NCBI GenBank assembly: GCA_013812995.1
Contig: JACCSL010000039.1
Span: forward strand, 1 to 16,834
From: Ardenticatenales bacterium
GTDB lineage: Bacteria; Chloroflexota; Anaerolineae; Ardenticatenales; Ardenticatenaceae
DNA length: 16,834 bases
Direction: 5' to 3'
Part shown: in pieces, positions 14,152 to 16,834 of the stretch
How the letters are laid out: each line of letters opens with the position of its first letter
How positions within the stretch are numbered: the first letter of the stretch is position 1
The notes under the pieces: model-generated
What the model saw: only the letters and a program-made list of their open reading frames with translations
Told to the model about the DNA's origin: nothing
Databases searched by the model: none
Translations under genes and position numbers: made by a program

Positions 14152-15084
14152 TTACCCAATCGCGACCATGCGCTCAATGGCGAGCCGGGCCTTCGCGGCG
14201 GTGTCGGGATTTACCGTCACCTCGAAGGTCAGGTCGCGCAGGCTGTGGTAGACTTTTTCCAGTGTAATCATCTTCATGTAGCGGCAGGAGGCATCTTCCC
14301 GCAGCGGGATGAATAGCTTCCCGGGGTTCGCCTTCTGCATCCGGTGCAGGATACCTATCTCCGTCGCCACGATGAACTCGCTCGCCGCCGAACTCTCCGC
14401 GAACTGAATCATTCCTTCCGTCGAGAGGATCACCGTATGCTCCGGGTCGATGCGCTGCGTGGCCAGGTGGTACATTGAAGAGGTGACGCAGCCGCACTCC
14501 GGGTGAATCAGGAAATCGGCGGCAGGATGGGCAGCCCGTTTCTCGTTGATGTCATGGGGGCGCAGCGCCGCGTGGACGTGACATTCGCCCATCCAGACAT
14601 GGATGTTCTCGCGCCCTGTCATCTTCTTGACATAAGAGCCAAGGTACATGTCCGGCAGGAAGAGAATTTCCTGCTCTGCCGGGATGCTTTCCACCACCTG
14701 TACCGCGTTGGTCGAGGTACAGCAGTAGTCTGTCAGCGCCTTCACGTCGGCGGTGGTGTTCACGTAGGAAACGACTACCGCGCCCGGATGCTCGGCCTTC
14801 CACGCGCGAAGCTCCTCCGCCGTGATAGAGGCCGCCAGCGAGCAGCCCGCGTCGAGGTCGGGAATCAGCACCCGCTTGTTGGGGCAGAGAATTGCGGCGG
14901 TCTCGGCCATGAAGTGGACGCCGCAGAAGACAATGAGATCAGAGTCGCTCTTGGCCGCCGCGCGGGAGAGTCCTAGAGAGTCGCCCACGAAGTCGGCAAG
15001 ATCCTGAATCTCGGGAATCTGGTAATTATGCGCCAGAATCACCGCGTTGCGCTCGCGGCGCAGACGATTGATTTCCTCAAGCAT
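14152..15084 (-). CDS. nadA: Quinolinate synthase, [4Fe-4S] enzyme
   Basis: Condenses iminoaspartate with dihydroxyacetone phosphate to quinolinate, using an oxygen-sensitive [4Fe-4S] cluster. The 310 residues match the shorter archaeal/Thermotoga-like form. Likely cluster ligands are Cys81 (DAGCSLA), Cys197 (HPECGC) and Cys267 (DASCRYMK). Other landmarks are ILAHNYQIPEIQDLADFVGD at 16-35, FCGVHFMAETA at 53-63, SYVNTTADVKAL at 106-117, CCTSTNAVQVV at 121-131, and LPDMYLGSYV at 143-152 with WMGECHVH at 164-171. ATG start with AAGGA eight bases upstream. It sits between nadB (13-base gap) and nadC (9-base gap). It lacks a C-terminal extension with additional Cys, as found in some relatives. Confidence 0.97.
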   Translation of the reverse strand: MLEEINRLRRERNAVILAHNYQIPEIQDLADFVGDSLGLSRAAAKSDSDLIVFCGVHFMAETAAILCPNKRVLIPDLDAGCSLAASITAEELRAWKAEHPGAVVVSYVNTTADVKALTDYCCTSTNAVQVVESIPAEQEILFLPDMYLGSYVKKMTGRENIHVWMGECHVHAALRPHDINEKRAAHPAADFLIHPECGCVTSSMYHLATQRIDPEHTVILSTEGMIQFAESSAASEFIVATEIGILHRMQKANPGKLFIPLREDASCRYMKMITLEKVYHSLRDLTFEVTVNPDTAAKARLAIERMVAIG

Positions 15085-15097
15085 GAAATTGTTCCTT

Positions 15098-16711
15098 TCA
15101 GGCTGGTACAGCCAGCGGAGTCGGGGAAAGAATAAGATCGTGCGCCTCCAGGTCGATCAGGGTGGGTTCCTGACCCTGCTGGAAGACGAGTCGCTTGCGC
15201 CACGCGGCGGCCTCCTCCGAGAAGTCCTCGCGGAAATGGCCGCCCCGGCTCTCCTCGCGCATCTGCGCGGCGGTAGCGATGAGCCGGGCCACAAGCAGCG
15301 AATTTTGCACGGAAGCACTCGCGGGAAGTTGGTCAAGAGGGTCGAGTTCATCGAGACAGTGCTGGAGTCCCTGCGCGTTGCGCACCAGACCTACCTGTTG
15401 CCATAGCAGCGCCCCGAGCCGCTCTCGCACAAGACCGTCGGCCTCAGCGGTGGCGCGGTGGGTTGGCCCGGCGGGGCTGCTGCGCCAGCCAACGCTCTGA
15501 TTGCCAGAAGCCTCTGCCAGGTGCAGGGCAGCCAGCGCGCTCCGCCGCCCGAAGACCAGGCATTCCAGCAACGAGTTGCTGGCGAGGCGATTGGCCCCCT
15601 GAACGCCCGTGCAGGCGACCTCCCCGCAGGCGAAGAGGCCGGGCAGCGAGGTCGTCCCATTGACATCGGTCAGCACGCCGCCCATCACGTAGTGGGCCGC
15701 CGGTGCGACCGGGACCGGCTCCTTGAGCAGGTCGATGCCATACTCGCGGCAGCGCTCGTAGAGCAGCGCGAAGTGGTGGCGAATTATCTGGGGGTCGAGG
15801 GGGGAGAGGTCCAGCAGGACATGGTCGCTGCCCGTCTCCGCCATCTCGCGGAAGTTGGCGCGCGAGACTAAATCACGAGGAGCGAGTTCAGCCAGATCGT
15901 GGTAGCGCGGCATGAAGCGCTCGCCCCGTGTGTTGAGCAGGTGCGCTCCCTCGCCCCGCACGGCCTCGCTGAGCAGGAAGCCGCCCCCCGTCTCGCTGAC
16001 GAGCGCCGTGGGATGAAACTGGACAAACTCCAGGTCGGCCACAGCGGCTCCGGCGCGGTAGGCCAGGGCCATTCCATCGCCGCGTGTCACCGCTGGGTTC
16101 GTCGTACGTGCATAGAGCCCCGCCGCCCCCCCCGACGCCAGAATCGTTGCGGGCGCGAGGAAGCGCCACCAGGCGCGGCTGGGCGGATGATAGGCCAGGA
16201 CGCCGCAGCAGACGCCATCACTCTGGAGAATTTCGATCACTTCCATCTGCTCGCGTAGCGAGATCGTGCGCTGGCTGCGAACGATGCGGCTCAGGGCTCC
16301 GGTCACGGTGGCTCCCGTTGCCACGCCATCGGCATGAACGATGCGGCGGCGGCGATGACCGCCCTCCAGAGCCAGCGCCAATTCTCCATTTTCATAGTCG
16401 AAGGGCACGCCAAGCTCTTGTAGATGTCGAATGCGGGCGGGACCCTCCTGCACGAGGATCTCCACGGCGCGCGTGGAGCAGAGATCGCGGCCCGCGACCA
16501 ATGTATCTTCCAGGTGTAGGTGGGGCGAATCATCGGGAGCCAGGGCGGCCGAGATGCCACCCTGCGCCCACATGGAGTTGCTGACGGAAAGCGTTCCCTT
16601 GGAGAGCAGCGCGACGCGCGCGTGCGGAGCCGCCTGAAGAGCTGTATAGAGCCCGGCCAGGCCACTCCCTACCACGATGACATCGGTATGGATCGTATTG
16701 ACAAATCCCAT
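15098..16711 (-). CDS. nadB: L-aspartate oxidase
   Basis: FAD enzyme oxidising L-aspartate to iminoaspartate, the first step of de novo NAD synthesis. The 537 residues are the usual length. The FAD-binding motif VVGSGLAGLYTAL is at 13-25 and SVSNSMWAQGGISAAL at 42-57. Active-site equivalents of the E. coli enzyme appear conserved: Glu116 in EGGHRRRRIVHADG, Arg252 in SEAVRGEGAHL, His340 in PAAHYVMGGV and Arg375 in GANRLASNSLLECLVFGRR. The helical C-terminal domain ends with RRLVF-type residues (WRKRLVFQQG) and a hydrophobic tail. The ATG follows a GGGGGAACG-type ribosome site. It is the first gene of nadBAC; the palindrome upstream suggests repression when NAD precursors are plentiful. Confidence 0.97.
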   Translation of the reverse strand: MGFVNTIHTDVIVVGSGLAGLYTALQAAPHARVALLSKGTLSVSNSMWAQGGISAALAPDDSPHLHLEDTLVAGRDLCSTRAVEILVQEGPARIRHLQELGVPFDYENGELALALEGGHRRRRIVHADGVATGATVTGALSRIVRSQRTISLREQMEVIEILQSDGVCCGVLAYHPPSRAWWRFLAPATILASGGAAGLYARTTNPAVTRGDGMALAYRAGAAVADLEFVQFHPTALVSETGGGFLLSEAVRGEGAHLLNTRGERFMPRYHDLAELAPRDLVSRANFREMAETGSDHVLLDLSPLDPQIIRHHFALLYERCREYGIDLLKEPVPVAPAAHYVMGGVLTDVNGTTSLPGLFACGEVACTGVQGANRLASNSLLECLVFGRRSALAALHLAEASGNQSVGWRSSPAGPTHRATAEADGLVRERLGALLWQQVGLVRNAQGLQHCLDELDPLDQLPASASVQNSLLVARLIATAAQMREESRGGHFREDFSEEAAAWRKRLVFQQGQEPTLIDLEAHDLILSPTPLAVPA

Positions 16712-16738
16712 CGTTCCCCCTTTCCTTGTGGGAATTCA

Positions 16739-16756
16739 GGGAGCGATTCTGCTCCC
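16739..16756 (-). promoter_or_regulatory. Small hairpin in the nadBAC leader
   Basis: GGGAGC (16739-16744) and GCTCCC (16751-16756) form a six-bp stem with a six-base loop, extendable by one G/T pair. It lies about 28 bases before the nadB start, between the palindrome and the ribosome site. It could affect translation or mRNA stability. Confidence 0.4.
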
Positions 16757-16765
16757 CATTCTTGC

Positions 16766-16784
16766 AAGTGTAGAAGATACACTT
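16766..16784. promoter_or_regulatory. Candidate operator of the nadBAC operon
   Basis: AAGTGTA (16766-16772) and TACACTT (16778-16784) are perfect inverted halves separated by five bases, 55 bases upstream of nadB. Symmetry and position fit a dimeric repressor of NAD genes. Known regulators of such operons include NiaR and NrtR; the spacing differs from the NiaR half-site pattern I remember, so I do not assign one. No good promoter hexamers stand out around it. Confidence 0.5.
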
Positions 16785-16834
16785 ACTGGACACAGAGTTT
16801 ACCAAAAAATAAGGACGCGACAAAATTGAGGATA

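Noticed and set aside
16777..16805. Promoter of nadBAC (TTGGTA with a -10 inside the palindrome)
   Set aside because: The -35 is only fair and the -10 at 17-base spacing matches the consensus at two of six positions. Too weak to annotate.

Overview
The window is GC-rich, gene-dense bacterial DNA. It most likely comes from a member of the Chloroflexota (green non-sulfur group). Three things suggest this: an exported protein with Thr/Pro-rich linkers and a C-terminal YLPLL tail, a protein kinase fused to a WD40 propeller, and frequent GTG/TTG starts. This placement is inference; no marker gene is present to fix it.

Layout, left to right. (1) 1-2360, plus strand: a tight three-gene unit with the end of a large multi-pass membrane protein, a small membrane-anchored protein, and a short protein of an uncharacterised conserved family. 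(2) 2361-2614: a convergent intergenic gap holding a 177-bp MITE-like element with 23-bp imperfect terminal inverted repeats, flanked by 15-bp exact direct repeats. (3) 2615-6569, minus strand: a GAF-GGDEF diguanylate cyclase, an exported two-domain protein, and chorismate synthase (aroC), the last two apparently translationally coupled. (4) 6570-6925: a divergent control region with a plausible promoter and a long perfect hairpin. (5) 6926-13255, plus strand: a probable five-gene operon of an alpha/beta hydrolase, a cytoplasmic Ser/Thr kinase-WD40 protein, a CoA-transferase alpha subunit without its beta partner, an RDD membrane protein, and a transmembrane PknB-type kinase with a predicted lipid-binding outer domain. 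It ends at a strong hairpin terminator. (6) 13294-16711, minus strand: the complete nadB-nadA-nadC operon for de novo NAD synthesis from aspartate. A perfect 19-bp palindrome upstream is a candidate repressor site.

How the genes work together. NadB oxidises aspartate to iminoaspartate, NadA condenses it with dihydroxyacetone phosphate to quinolinate, and NadC makes nicotinate mononucleotide. AroC makes chorismate, the last common precursor of aromatic compounds. The five-gene plus-strand operon is the most unusual part: two kinases of different design, one soluble with a protein-interaction propeller and one membrane-spanning with an outer sensor, enclose acyl-CoA/ester-type enzymes and a membrane protein. 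I read it as a possible lipid- or acyl-responsive phosphorylation module. That is a hypothesis drawn from gene content and spacing only.
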